DNA from: Schizophyllum amplum
Taxonomy: Eukaryota; Basidiomycota; Agaricomycetes; Agaricales; Schizophyllaceae
Length of the DNA stretch: 52,774 bases
Assembly (NCBI GenBank): GCA_007026445.1
Contig: VDMD01000147.1
Location: 1-52,774 of the forward strand
Reading direction: 5' to 3'
Shown here in pieces: positions 1 to 10,038 of this stretch. Position numbers and translations under genes: made by a program. The stretch's first letter is position 1. Every line of letters begins with the position of its first letter. The notes under the pieces were generated by a model. The model had not been told where the DNA came from and searched no databases. It saw only the letters and a program-made list of their open reading frames with translations.

Positions 1-487
1 AGCGTCTCCACGTCCCGCACGACCGTTCCCGCTCTCCTTCAGCAGCACGACGGGTCGCGTGCGAAGCCCTCACGCGACGGGGGACTAATATGACCGATGT
101 ATCTGCAGTGCGAGTCTGGGTTCTCGCACGCAGGGCCCACTGATGCTTCTAAGTTACCTCAGCTAGGAACGCGCAGACATATTGTATGTCGCCGCACATT
201 TTCTCCCACCATGTCTTTGTCTTCGCGTCCGACGCGTCAAGTCGCGAATCGTCCTCCAACAGTGTGGCCTCGCGCCCTTTGGCGAGAACATCCTTTTGTA
301 GTCCCGCAGGAGCCCTTAGACTATGCTGTCTCTGCCTGCACTCCTGGACAATGCAACATACATGTTGAACAAGTTCAGCTTTCCAGTGGGGACCTTGTAT
401 TGTATTCGTCTGTACTATGCCTCTCGCAATACATGTCAACCGCCAGAGCAATGGCAAGCAAGGTCGTGCGCCGGCGTAGACGGCACT
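1..487. other. No gene recognised
   Basis: Overlapping short open frames occur on both strands, but none shows a recognisable motif or coherent exon structure. I see no RNA gene or repeat here. Confidence 0.4.
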
Positions 488-660
488 TATCTAGTCTGTA
501 CATGTACTTTTTGTGTCTGCTTTCGACGATGACAACGCTCTGTGAAGGGGAAAAGGAAACGTGCTCGTAACCCCGTAACCCCGTAGAGAATTTCCAACGC
601 CATCATTTTTGGGCCCCTTTTGGAAGACTGGCCCGAGACCGAGTCTGCTACTATCGTTTA

Positions 661-795
661 CAGCGCTTTGCGCTATTCTGCGGAATCGCCGCGCGCGATT
701 GCAGCTTGACATGTTTGGCTACCGCTTCCCGGCAAAGACCGCCGGGTACTGCCGCTCGCCAGCGCGAGCGCACCGTTGCCGTTCTGACGTCTTCG
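661..795 (+). repeat. Left terminal inverted repeat
   Basis: This arm pairs with 1491-1620 read in reverse. The first 60 bases differ at only two positions. Similarity fades near 795, where both arms carry a CTTCTGACGT-like stretch. Confidence 0.9.
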
Positions 796-1247
796 ACCCT
801 ATGAGACTTTAACTTGGTATAACAAGCTGGCTATAGACCACTCTTCGGTACCCTCTGCGTTGCCGGAGGGCGGTGTCGTCTCCCGCAACGCCCACTAATG
901 CACGCGACGTGCACGTCGAAGTTTACGACGTTACTTTGAGCAATGAGAAGCAGTTCAAGCACATATCCTATATTCATATATACAATGTCACAAATAACAC
1001 TGCCGGAGCCACCGCTCGTTTTCTGAGACGTCTCGAAACTGCACAGAGCAGCGCCAGACGAAGAACAACTGTCGTCGACGCACTGTGCGTGACCAGTGCG
1101 TGACGTTGCTCGGCCTTTGCCGGTAAGCATCGGACTCCAGTTCTTTGTCCGTGGATCGGCCATTGGGCTCAGAAGGTCGTTAGAATATGGTAAATTTACA
1201 TTATGTCAAGCATATATGTACCAGATGCAAGTACCACACCGTAGAAG

Positions 1248-1485
1248 TGTTGGAGCATGTGATTGGCGAGCGCCGCACGCGCTTATGTCAGCGCAACGGA
1301 ATTGACCGCGCGCGGTCAATTTCGGTGCTTACTCATCATTCGGCTTAGTCATGGACATTTTTGCTCCTATATATACCGTGTTTATTGTAGTTTACGCTAT
1401 CCGTTTGTCCTTGTACCACCATACAGGACAACCGGAATATCACTCATTCTTGCTGGACTCGTGGCGCCCAACGCGTATATCAACA
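1248..1485 (+). mobile_element. Solo LTR (238 bp) with 5-bp target duplication
   Basis: The unit begins TGTTG and ends CAACA, the usual TG...CA ends of a long terminal repeat. The five bases AGAAG occur directly on both sides (1243-1247 and 1486-1490). A TATA-like core TATATATA lies at 1368-1375. A second copy at 15070-15307 on the other strand differs by one base over 238 and has its own 5-bp duplication. No internal retroelement genes are present, so this is a solo LTR. It sits inside the TIR element, next to the inner end of the right arm, so it arrived later. Gypsy or Copia origin cannot be told from the LTR alone. Confidence 0.93.
1300..1321. promoter_or_regulatory. Perfect 22-bp palindrome inside the LTR
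   Basis: A perfect palindrome with core GACCGCGCGCGGTC lies about 50 bp into the LTR and about 50 bp upstream of the TATA core. It is conserved in the other LTR copy. A dimeric regulator site in the LTR promoter is an inference. Confidence 0.5.
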
Positions 1486-1490
1486 AGAAG

Positions 1491-1620
1491 AACGTCAGAA
1501 GGGCAGCAATGTGCTCGCGCCAGCTGCGGCAGCACCCGGCGGCCTTTGCCGGGAAGCAGCAGCCAAACATGTCAAGCCGCAATCGCGCGCGGCGATTCCG
1601 CAGAATAGCACAAAGCGCTG
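1491..1620 (-). repeat. Right terminal inverted repeat
   Basis: Reverse complement of 661-795 with about 90% identity by eye. The LTR target duplication (1486-1490) abuts its inner end. Confidence 0.9.
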
Positions 1621-2044
1621 TAAGGCCTTCCTTATGAAAATTTCATATTCTTATTTGAAGCGACCATTCATTTCACTCTATTTTTTTCCGCAGCAAAATT
1701 CCGCCGTTGGAAGGTTGCAGAGCGCCGGAGCCTGGAGGTCGTCGACGCTGAACGCTTTGACCCAAGAAATGATGGCGCTGCGAAATCGACGGCGCCAGGC
1801 AGCGTGCCCTTGTGTCCTCCCACCAGCACCTCCGGCCTGCCTTCCTCCATGGTCCTTAAACCCGATCGCGGTCCAGCACCCTTCCCCCGCCCATGGCAGT
1901 CCTGATCCCTGGACCCAGTGTGCTGCGCATGGCCGCGCACGACGCCGCGGCTGCACGGCGCATTTTCTAGGCGCGGCCTCCTTTCGCACATCCCCCCCAT
2001 TCGGCAAGCCCCCGCCCCCTTTACAGCTAGTGCGAACCGTCCGA

Positions 2045-2347
2045 CGTCCTTGCCGACGTGGACGACGTCATCTGGGACATGCCCGTCGTCAACGCTGGTG
2101 ATCAGCGCGAACGAACGCGATCGGCGCAACACAAGTTTGATAGGCGACGGACGCGCGGACGGCTTTTCTCGACGGGCAGCGCGACGCGGACATCCTTGGC
2201 GCCATCCAGGGTCAGCTCGACAATGTCTGTACGACATCTAGGTGCGTTTACGCCGTTCCACACAGCGAGCACGTACTTACGCAATCCAGGTGCGATCGTA
2301 GTGCCCGCCTGCCGAAGCGGCGCCGCCTCTGTCCTCGCGCATCCCCC
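2045..2347 (+). repeat. Coding-like fragment, plus copy, upstream of velvet gene
   Basis: This stretch is clearly similar to the reverse complement of 9286-9612. Both read as two short exon-like pieces: one ending in a V-x-N-A-G sequence, then a GT/GC...TAG gap, then a piece containing GQRD or DRQRD and ending before GTGCGTT. The conserved peptide pieces suggest ancestral coding sequence, but no complete gene is visible and I do not recognise the family. Similarity stops at the run of C just before the velvet ATG at 2348, so this fragment now forms the immediate velvet 5' flank. Confidence 0.7.
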
Positions 2348-5300
2348 ATGTACTCGAACCTCCCCCACCGCCCCGCCACCCATGCCGCCACTGCCCCGCC
2401 CGACAGAGAGTACAGTCTCGTGATGCGCCAGGAGCCAAAGCAGGCGCGCATGTGCGGCGTCGGGGGAAAGGGTGCGTGCATATCTGCGGAACTCTGGCTT
2501 CGCGACTGACCGTGCCCAGCTGACCGCAGGCCGATCGATCCACCGCCCATCGTGCAGCTAAGGGTTATCGACCCCGGCCGCAAAAACCGCGCAGCGGACC
2601 CCGGGCCCAGCGCCCCCAGCACAGACCCGGACGACGACGCATACGCGCAGTCATTCCTCCAGAACCCCTACTACTTCATGTTCGCCAGTCTTGCCAAGCC
2701 GGACGACGACACGGAGCTGCATTGGCTGAAGGTGTGTGCCTCTTCACCCTCCCTCGTACATCACTCATACTCAACCAGGATGGTCGCACGCGCTGCACCA
2801 CCGGATCCGTCGTCTCCTCTCTTTATCATCTCAAAGACCCCATGAACGAAAACGAAGACGCCGGCTTTTTTGTTTTCCCCGATCTCAGCGTCCGCACCGA
2901 GGGCAGCTACCGCCTCAAGCTCAGCCTCTATGAAGTTGTCGGGTGCGTCCTCACCACCATTCGCAGCTTCATGCGACTTACTCTTCCCAGGAATAATGTT
3001 CGGCATTGCAAGTCCATCTACTGCACTCCTTTCTACGTGTACACCGCAAAGAAATTCCCAGGCATGGAGGGTGCGTCGCGCATATCGCAGCGTCAACTCG
3101 CGCTGACCTCTCACAGAGTCCACACCCCTCTCCTGCTCCCTTGCAGACCAAGGCATCAAGATCCGCATTCGCAAGGACATCCGCGTCCGCAAGCGCGCCA
3201 CTACAACCACACTCGACGTTCCTCCGCCCACTCGCGCCTACGTGCCTGCCGTGGATGATGACGACGACGAGGGCCCGAAGCGCAAGCGTTCCCGCACGGA
3301 TGGCTGGGCGGACGGCCTCGTCCCGCCTGCGTCCTTGCCAGTCCCCGCCATACCCGCGATGCCCTCGTCTCTCCCAGTACCCACGGTATCGGACGCTATC
3401 GACCCAGCGCTGACGAATGGCGGCGGAGGAGGCGGCTCGATGAGCAGCGCGGTGGGGCCCATTATCCCGCCGCCGCCCGGCGCGACGCAGACTGACGCGC
3501 CGGGCTCGCCTTTGCGCTCGCCATCGCCACCTCAGCAAGCGGGTCCCCCTCACCAGGCGGGTCCTCCGCAGCATAGCGGTCCCTCAGGGCATGCAGGACC
3601 ACCTCAACACCATACAGGATCGCCACCTTATGCAGGACCTCAACATCATGCAGGACCTCCTCAGCACCACCCGGGACCGCCGCCGCCGCCGCCTCCCGGA
3701 CACGCGGGGCATTACGCCGCTCCTGGGCACTACCCGCCTTATCCTCCCCCGTATGCTGCGCAGTACGAGTATGGATACCATCCTCGGCATGAAGGGTATG
3801 GGTTTTACGAAGAAGGAGCGGGTGCGGCAGGCGCGTCGGGCTCTGCTCCGCCTCCTGCGTCCGCCGGGCCGTTTTCGTCTACAATGGGACCGTCGTCATC
3901 TGCAGTTGGGCTGCGCCAGCTGCTCCTGGATCTGGCGCGTCCGTGCCAAGTTCACCTCCGACGGGCATGGTCGGTCCACCATTGTCAGGTATGACTGGCC
4001 CTCCACCAACGGGCACTACTGGCCCACCGCCGCAGCGCCCAGGAAGCCCGCCCCGACCCTATGGCTACTCGCCCCCGCCACCGAGATACGGCGGATACTA
4101 CGGCTACTCCGATGGTTGGGCGTACGGTGCGCCGCCGCCGGCACAGGCTTCACCTGGGGCGGGACCGTCCGCATCTGTCGCCGCCTGCCGGGTCTGCAGC
4201 GCCACAGCCGACGACTGCCACCCATCCCGCTAGTAATGGCGCGCATCCAGGAAGCAGCCCACCGAGCGCCATGGCTCATTCCTCCAGCGCGATCGCTCAG
4301 CCGTCGCCGACGAGCACGCACATGTCGCCCGTGTCTGCCCATTCGGCTCCCGCGTCGCATCCAGCCCCGCAGCCGTCGCCCAGCACGCCCGGGTATCCAC
4401 CGCCGTACCCTCAGTATGGCTATCCGCCATATAGCGGTCCGTACGGCGCGCCGCCGGCTGGAAGTGCGCCATACAGTACTACCCTCCAGGCCCGCCCGGC
4501 AGCGGCTCGTATCCCGGCCCTCCGCCAGCGAGCGCCTCGTACCCTCCTGGCCCTCCGGCCGGTGCGGCGTATCCGACACCTTACCCTGGCGGCGGCTACG
4601 CGTACGGAGGTGGTTCGCCGTACCCGCCGAGCACTGGTTATGGGTATGCGGGTGGTGCACCGTATCCTCCTGGCCCCAGCCCGCCTTACCCGACTGGCGC
4701 GCCGTATGCGTCAGGGCCATATGCGAGCGGTGCAGGGTACCCGCCTGGTCCCAGCGGTGCCCCTTACACGAATGGCGCGCCGTACGCCGGCCCTGCGCCT
4801 TACCCGGCAGGTGGGTACCCCTCGTACGGCGGCGGCGCGCCGGGGTATGGGAGCGGGTATGCATACCCGCCGGGTCCTGGCTATCCGGGTGGGCACTACG
4901 CGCCATGGACGGAGCATGGTGACGGCGGAAGGGCGGGAGGCGAGACGGCGCGGCCTGGTGGTGCGGGTCCTGAGGGCGCGTCGCGGTCTACTGAGGGCTC
5001 GTCGCGGCCTGCCGATGTCGCGCGGGACGGCGGACGGTTGAACGGCGGGGGCGACGAGGGGGTGCGGCTGGCGCCGATTCGGCGGGAGTCGCTGGAGTAC
5101 GCCGCGTACCCGTCCGTGCCGATTCGGAGGGATAGGGAGTCGCGAGACTATGCGCGAGGCAGCGTGGAGTATGCTGCCAGAGACGGCCCCAGCGGCGGCG
5201 AATTCGCACCCAGGGGGAATGGCGAGACATCTTCGCGGGCGAGCGGCGAGTACGGCAGGGAATATGCGTCGCGGAGGCATGGGGAGTACACGCGAGACTA

Positions 5301-5631
5301 CGCGCCGCCGCGCGCGGCGGGGGCGGATTATAGGAGTGGCGACTATGTGCCGCCGAGGGGCGGTGCGGAGTACGGAGCGAGGGACTATTCATCGAGGCCG
5401 AGTGGGGAGTCCGCATCCATGAGGACTAGTGGTGACTTTGCGTCCGCGAGGGCTGGTGGCGAGTTCCCGTCTTCGAGGGCTGGGGGCGAGTTTGCTTCCA
5501 GGAGCGGTGGGGAGTATGCCTCGCGGTCGGCAGGCTATGCACCGCGCGGCGAGGACAGGGAGAGAGAGAGGGAGGATCGGGGGAAGAAGAGCAACAACCC
5601 GCTCAGTATTGGGAACATCATCTCGGAGTGA
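2348..5631 (+). CDS. Velvet factor, VosA-like, with long low-complexity tail
   Basis: Velvet proteins are fungal transcription regulators that dimerise through an NF-kB-like velvet domain and link development, spore maturation and secondary metabolism in the nucleus. Exons: 2348-2471, 2520-2731, 2779-2942, 2991-3070, then from 3117; the four introns are 46-48 bp with GT...AG ends, and joining them keeps one frame. The domain (about residues 22-210) shows RQEPKQARMCG, RRPIDPPPIVQL, QNPYYFMFASL, VSSLYHLKD, GFFVFPDLSVR, KKFPGMEESTPL and ADQGIKIRIRK; this pattern is closer to VosA than to VeA or VelB. A nuclear signal (GPKRKRSRTD) follows. The frame stops at 3994 (485 aa), but Pro/Gly/Tyr-rich coding clearly continues through frame changes near 3910, 4180 and 4471 to the end NPLSIGNIISE (about 1030 aa if continuous). 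I see no introns that explain these shifts; indel errors or tail decay are possible. Confidence 0.93.
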
Positions 5632-5989
5632 TGACGACGAAATCTTGGGTGAGTGAGAGGGCCGGGCCGATATAGACGCCCGCAAGGAAACCGCGAGCAA
5701 TGGAGAACGCGAGCAAGGGAAAATGCGGGGAGGAGGCAATGAGCCTCCGAAGGCAGTTCAAAAATCAATGTGCTATATTATATTCATTCGTCGTTCTTTT
5801 TGGTGCTAACTCGTCTTTGTGGTGCTCCCCATCTGTCGGCTGCTCATCTTTACTTGTTATTCTGCTTGCTAGCTAGCTGCTTTGTTCATGTGTGCATAGT
5901 TTCCTTTGTGTGTTTGTTGTTTGCATATTCGTTCATTTATTGATGCTCACGGTCGTTGGTGCCTCGGGGGGTTACGTTCAGAGCCTTGT
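5632..5989. other. Velvet 3' flank, no gene
   Basis: T-rich, lower-GC sequence follows the velvet stop, as expected for a 3' untranslated and termination region. No clear poly(A) signal is certain. I see no gene. Confidence 0.5.
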
Positions 5990-6440
5990 GTATCCACCAT
6001 AGAAACAGGCCTGTTGTTGGTGCATGTCAGCCGTCGGAATTTTCAACGAACAAGGGGCGGGGGACATACCTCACAAAACCCAACTATAATTTCCCCGTTC
6101 TGGCCTGGGGCATGACGCCAACGCTGTGGGGGTTACGTAGGGGTCGTATGTGTAGCCCCCAGTAGTAAAAACCGAGGTCTGTGCACATTTGTCAGCGGTA
6201 TCTCGGCGGCCAAGACGGTCAGAGCGCACCTTCGAGAATTGTCGTCTCACATTCCCCGCAGGGCGAGGTCGCGCTCGCCACTGGCGACTCGGAGGTCGCG
6301 CATAGGTTCGCTATGGCCACGTCAGTACGCTCCTTGAGTTACAGCAACGAGGGGTTTCGGTCGAAGGGGGCACTTACCTCGCGCAAACGCTCTCGCCACA
6401 GGGTGCCGGCGTATGGCTCCGGCGGCTCGGAGGCTGGATG
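5990..6440 (-). repeat. Exon-intron module array, block 1
   Basis: Read on the minus strand, this block alternates intron-like and exon-like units: introns 6333-6377, 6179-6229 and 6011-6069 with GT...AG ends, and exons 6230-6332 (103 bp) and 6070-6178 (109 bp). Exon 6230-6332 has the same length as 8707-8809 in block 2 and shares CGECET plus about 60% of residues. The next exon shares the GYTYDPY / GYTYESY motif with 8537-8650. Several modules carry stop codons, so the block is probably decayed. The protein family is not recognised. Confidence 0.75.
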
Positions 6441-6667
6441 AAGACGTCTACCATATCGTCAATATGTGATTGATGGTACGGTCTTGGGGGAGCGGGGTGG
6501 GGGGAGCATCAACTTATATGCATCTCAATTATACGAAAGGGGGAGGGGAGAGTGCGACGTACTCACCTGACACATGAGCGTAGCACACCTCCCTCAGGCT
6601 CACACGTCGCGTAAGCCCCCCACCCTCGCCTAAACAGTCCTTGCTCATTGCGCCGCCTCCGTCTGCC

Positions 6668-6802
6668 TCAAGCCTCGCCTCGCACGTCACCTACATTTCT
6701 CTCGCACGTCGCCTACCCCTCCCTCACGCCTCGCCTACCCCTCCCTCACGCCTCGCCTACGCCCCTCACGCCTCGCCTACGCCCCTCACGCCTCGCCTGC
6801 CC
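6668..6802. repeat. Minisatellite, about 20-22 bp unit
   Basis: Units built on CTCGCCTACSCC plus CTCACGC are repeated at least four times with small length changes. Confidence 0.85.
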
Positions 6803-7179
6803 ACTCCTCGCACACCTCCCCTAACCCGCGTCTCTTGCATCAAGCAGCAACGTCTGGTTTGTCAGGCTTGACTAACCATGCAACACGCCACTCAACACGA
6901 GGGGGGGGGGACGAGGGAGGGGGGACACACATTGGGGAGGACATGCAACGCACGTCGAGACAGGGGGCGATGCTCGTCGGGAGCCCGACACGTCTCAAAA
7001 GTCACGCACGACATTCCTGTAAGAACACACGTCAGTGTACGACAACAAGGGGGGATTGGGGGGGTGTTGACAATGAAAAAGCGATTCTGAGTGAACGACG
7101 AATGTGAGGCGATGAAGGGGAAGGCGACGAGGGGGGAGGGCGACAAAGGGGAAGGGCAACGAAGGGGGAAGGTCACCGC

Positions 7180-7250
7180 CGTCTCCAAGAGCTGCACTGC
7201 GAATTCCCGGTGCGATGAGTACTCAAAGCAGTGCGCTCTTGGTATCGGAC
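7180..7250 (-). repeat. Dispersed 'LTAPGI' module, copy 1
   Basis: A GAATTCCCGGTGCGATGAG core with flanks is shared with 14140-14215, 21232-21300 and 24478-24545. In the 24.5-kb copy the minus strand reads VRVLTAPGIHDAVNG. Origin unknown. Confidence 0.6.
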
Positions 7251-7909
7251 GAGCTACCAGGGAGAGGGGGGGACGTGGTACGCAAAATGTATGCGACGCG
7301 AACGGGCGTACCTTGAGCCCCCCTCCGAGCAGCGGCGTGCAAGAAAAACGGCGCGACAGTAGTTTTCTTTTGTTTGTTTCAGCAAAGCATCCCCCTGCCC
7401 TTCGTCCGCATGTACCGAGGTGGTGGTTCTTATCTTTACAGAATCGTGTAGCATGTATCTACATATACAGATAAGAGTATAGACGCTAGGGGCAGATGTC
7501 AGTACCACAGTCACCAATCAAGGGGGAGGGGGGGGACATACCCTTGACAATGGTTCCCCCGACGTTTATTGGGGGCACGCCCACAGCGTCTCAGAGGGTA
7601 AGCGGAGCTCGTTATGTATTCCCCGCCGAAAAAGGCCTGAGGCTAATGCACGTCTGTGAGCACAAAGTCTGCTAACAATGAGAGGGAGGGGGCGTACCAT
7701 TCGCGAGACGGACGATATGTCCCCCGGCGTCAGGCAGCCTGGTTCTTCCCCCGACTCTTCCGGGGGGTATGCACAGGTCGTATAGACATACCCCAGCAAA
7801 AAGTACCTATCGTCGGTGCATGTTTATCAGCGGAAATTGAACCAACAAGGTGGCAGGGCATACCTTCTTTGATAGGGTCAAAATGCCCTCCCCCCCCTAA
7901 CGAGCGGCA

Positions 7910-7929
7910 GGGGGGGGGGGGGGGGGGGG
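7910..7929. repeat. Poly-G run (20)
   Basis: Uninterrupted G homopolymer inside exon-like module 7864-7989. Its length would be unstable and error-prone to sequence. Confidence 0.95.
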
Positions 7930-8442
7930 CGCCCACGACACCTCAGGGGGTACGTAGAGGTCGTATATGAAGCCTCCATGGAAAAAGGCCTGGGGTTGGT
8001 GCACGTTAATGACGAGAATTCCAATAATCAGTAGAAGGGGGCTTACCTGGTATACAAATCCTCGATAATTCCCCTGACGTCGAGCAGGATGGACATCCCC
8101 GACGCCTCAGTGTGTTCACAGGGATCGCATACATATCCCACCTTCAAAAATATCCTACGGTCGGTGCACGTTAGTGACCGGGATATCGACGAACAATGGG
8201 TGGGGCATACCTTTGTTCATGAAGGCAAGATATGCCCCGACGATCAGCAATGGGGGCACCCACAATGCCTGAGGGAGATACATAGAGGTCGCTTATGAAA
8301 GGCTTGAGGTTGGTGCACGTTAGTGATCGGAATTTCGACAATCAGAGGAGGGGGGCTTACCTCAAGTATAATTCTCCCCGACCACGAGCAGGGCGGGCGC
8401 CCCCGACGTCTCGGAGAGTACATAGCTATAGAGGCCTATGTG

Positions 8443-8466
8443 CCCCCCCCCCCCCCCCCCCCCCCC
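8443..8466. repeat. Poly-C run (24)
   Basis: Uninterrupted C homopolymer inside exon-like module 8361-8479, read as poly-Gly on the minus strand. Confidence 0.95.
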
Positions 8467-9285
8467 AATCGAGAAAGGCCTATGGTTGGTGCACGTTAGC
8501 GATCGGAATTTTGACGAACAAGGAACGGGGGCATACCTCTCACAAATACAACTATGATTCCCCCCTTCTGTGACCGGGGGCAGTGGGCACACGCCGACGA
8601 AGCTTTGAGTGGTGCATAGGATTCGTACGTGTACCCCGCAGCAATTAAACCTGAGGGTCCATGCACGTTTGTCAGCGGTGTATCGACTAAGACGGTGAGG
8701 GCGTACCTTGCGAAAATCATCGTCTCACATTCCCCGCAGGGCAACAGCGCGCTCGCCTCCGGTGGCTCAGAGATCGCGCATAGGTCCACTATAACAACAT
8801 GAGTACGCTCTTTGCGTTACAGCATCGAGGGGGCGGGTGAGGGGTCGGTCAGTCGGTAAGGGGGTGCTTACCTGGCACAGACACCAGGGCGACGGTGCAT
8901 GTATCCCGCTGCTCGGCGTCTGAGTAAGGACATCTAAGATACCGTCAATACACAGAATGCACAGCACAGTTTCGGGGGAGCGAGGTGAGGGTGGGCAGGC
9001 GAAACAGTGCTTACCTTGCAACTAAACAGCGGCGTGGCACGCGTGCCTCCGGCGGTCGCACCCTCAGCATCTTGGATGAAAGCCCTGGGTCTCGAAGGTT
9101 CAGTGTCGTCGTTATAAATCATGAGAGGGCTCGGAAGAAAACTCACCGAAGGTTCATGCTTGCATAAAGTCCTCCGCAGGGCACTCGCGCGCACGCCTCT
9201 GGCGGTTCTAGGTCGTGTAGAACGACGCCGGCGGTCTGGGGTCTCAAAACGTTGCGTCGTCGTGTTGGATGCAAGGGGGTCGCGC

Positions 9286-9612
9286 GAGGACAAAGGTGGC
9301 GCCGCGTCGGCGGGTGGGAACTACGATCGCACTTGGATTGTGTAAGTACGTGCTCACTGCTCGTAACGGCGTGAACGCACCTAAATGACGTACAGAAATC
9401 GTCGATCTCGTCGCGAATGGCGAGAACGTGCTCGTCGCGCTGCCTGTCGACAAAGCCCGTCCACACGTCCGGCGCCTATAAGACTCGCGTCGCGCCGCGT
9501 TCGTTCGCCCTTTTCGCCAGCGTTGGCGATGAGCATCCTGCATAAAACGCCGCACACGTCGGTGAGGACGTCGAGTGCGTCGACGAGCGCATCGGGGACG
9601 GGGTGCGTCGTC
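9286..9612 (-). repeat. Coding-like fragment, minus copy
   Basis: This is the counterpart of 2045-2347. On the minus strand it reads DALVDALDVLTDV and ends MLIANAG, then after an intron-like gap contains VDRQRDEHVLAIRDEIDDF before a GTGCGTT donor. The two copies differ considerably but keep the same exon edges, which supports ancestral coding. The upstream flank at 9688-9770 is rich in GGC/GAC triplets. The family is not recognised. Confidence 0.65.
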
Positions 9613-9687
9613 GTGCATGGTGGTGGTAAGAGACAAAGGGCGCTCCACCGCCGTCATCACCGCCCCATCTCCGCTGCCGGCATCGAG

Positions 9688-9770
9688 CGTGTGGACGGCG
9701 ACGGCGACGGCGGCGGCGACTACGGTGGTGGCGACGACGAGGACGACGACAGGATAGACGGCGAGCTCGT
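9688..9770. repeat. GGC/GAC triplet-rich stretch
   Basis: Imperfect GACGGCGACGGCGGC and GACGACGAGGAC triplets. Open frames here look compositional rather than genic. Confidence 0.7.
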
Positions 9771-10038
9771 CGTTGACGAGGGCAGGGGCGGTGGCGAGAA
9801 GGAAGTGACGGGCCGGCTTCGAACTTGTTCGTTACCTTGCCGGTGCACTCATTTTATTCACTCATTCACTGCTTGTTCCGTGCTATCCGGCTTGCATGTC
9901 AAATCATTGATTACAAGATACACAAGTTATAGGCATACAACTACGTACCCCTCGCCGCGCGCGTCCTTCGGCTGCGAGTGCAGACGTCGTGCTGCGCCCG
10001 CCACCCGCCTTCCCTCCAGCAGCGCCGCTCACCTCCTT

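Larger units (their letters stand above)
661..1620. mobile_element. Non-autonomous TIR DNA transposon inserted at TA
   Basis: The element starts CAGCGCTTTGCGCTATTC and ends with the inverted counterpart (...CAAAGCGCTG). It is flanked on both sides by the dinucleotide TA (659-660 and 1621-1622). The related locus at 22154-22155 (reverse strand) has one TA and no insert, which is an empty-site comparison inside the same window. Inverted arms are about 130 bp with roughly 90% identity by eye. TA duplication suggests the Tc1/mariner-like group, but no transposase is encoded, so the class is inferred. Without the nested LTR and its 5-bp duplication the element would be about 717 bp. Confidence 0.93.
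488..2050 (+). repeat. Dispersed segment, copy 1 (interrupted by a transposon)
   Basis: The parts at 488-660 and 1621-2050 together match, in order and in reverse complement, the stretch 21640-22330. Shared landmarks include the CATGTACTTTTTGTGTCTGC region at about 500, the block around 600-655, and the block from about 1640 to 2045. The sequence between the parts (661-1620) is absent from the other copy, so it is an insertion. I see no convincing protein in the segment, although a frame at 1697-1890 is open. Function unknown. Confidence 0.85.
6441..7499. other. G-rich spacer between array blocks, no gene
   Basis: The stretch contains GGGGGA-rich sequence, a short minisatellite (6668-6802) and one copy of a dispersed gene-fragment module (about 7180-7250). 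I recognise no gene. Confidence 0.5.
7500..9160 (-). repeat. Exon-intron module array, block 2
   Basis: On the minus strand at least seven intron-like units of 56-61 bp lie at 8651-8706, 8480-8536, 8303-8360, 8155-8210, 7990-8046, 7807-7863 and 7637-7697. Each starts GTATGCCCC, GTAAGCCCC or GTACGCC, carries a CTAAC- or TTAAC-like branch site in a CTAACGTGCACC context, and ends in AG. They separate exon-like units of 92-126 bp (8707-8809, 8537-8650, 8361-8479, 8211-8302, 8047-8154, 7864-7989, 7698-7806, 7542-7636). Introns are conserved along with exons, so whole exon+intron modules were duplicated. The best-preserved exon (8537-8650) reads GYTYESYAP and SQKGGIIVVFVR. More degenerate units extend to about 9150. 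No family is recognised; some units hold stops or homopolymers. Confidence 0.8.

Noticed and set aside
1263..1637. Open frames inside the TIR element and the LTR
   Set aside because: The same frames recur in the second LTR copy because the LTR is duplicated; no transposase motif.
3900..3945. Micro-intron to explain the first velvet frame change
   Set aside because: The only GT...AG candidate is about 15 bp, far below fungal minimum, and would not change the frame.
3591..5416. Long alternative and antisense frames over the velvet tail
   Set aside because: They are shadows of the GC-rich Pro/Gly/Tyr coding tail and show no motif.
7500..9160. CRISPR-like or simple satellite array
   Set aside because: Period about 165 bp with splice signals and coding-like units on one strand; eukaryotic context.
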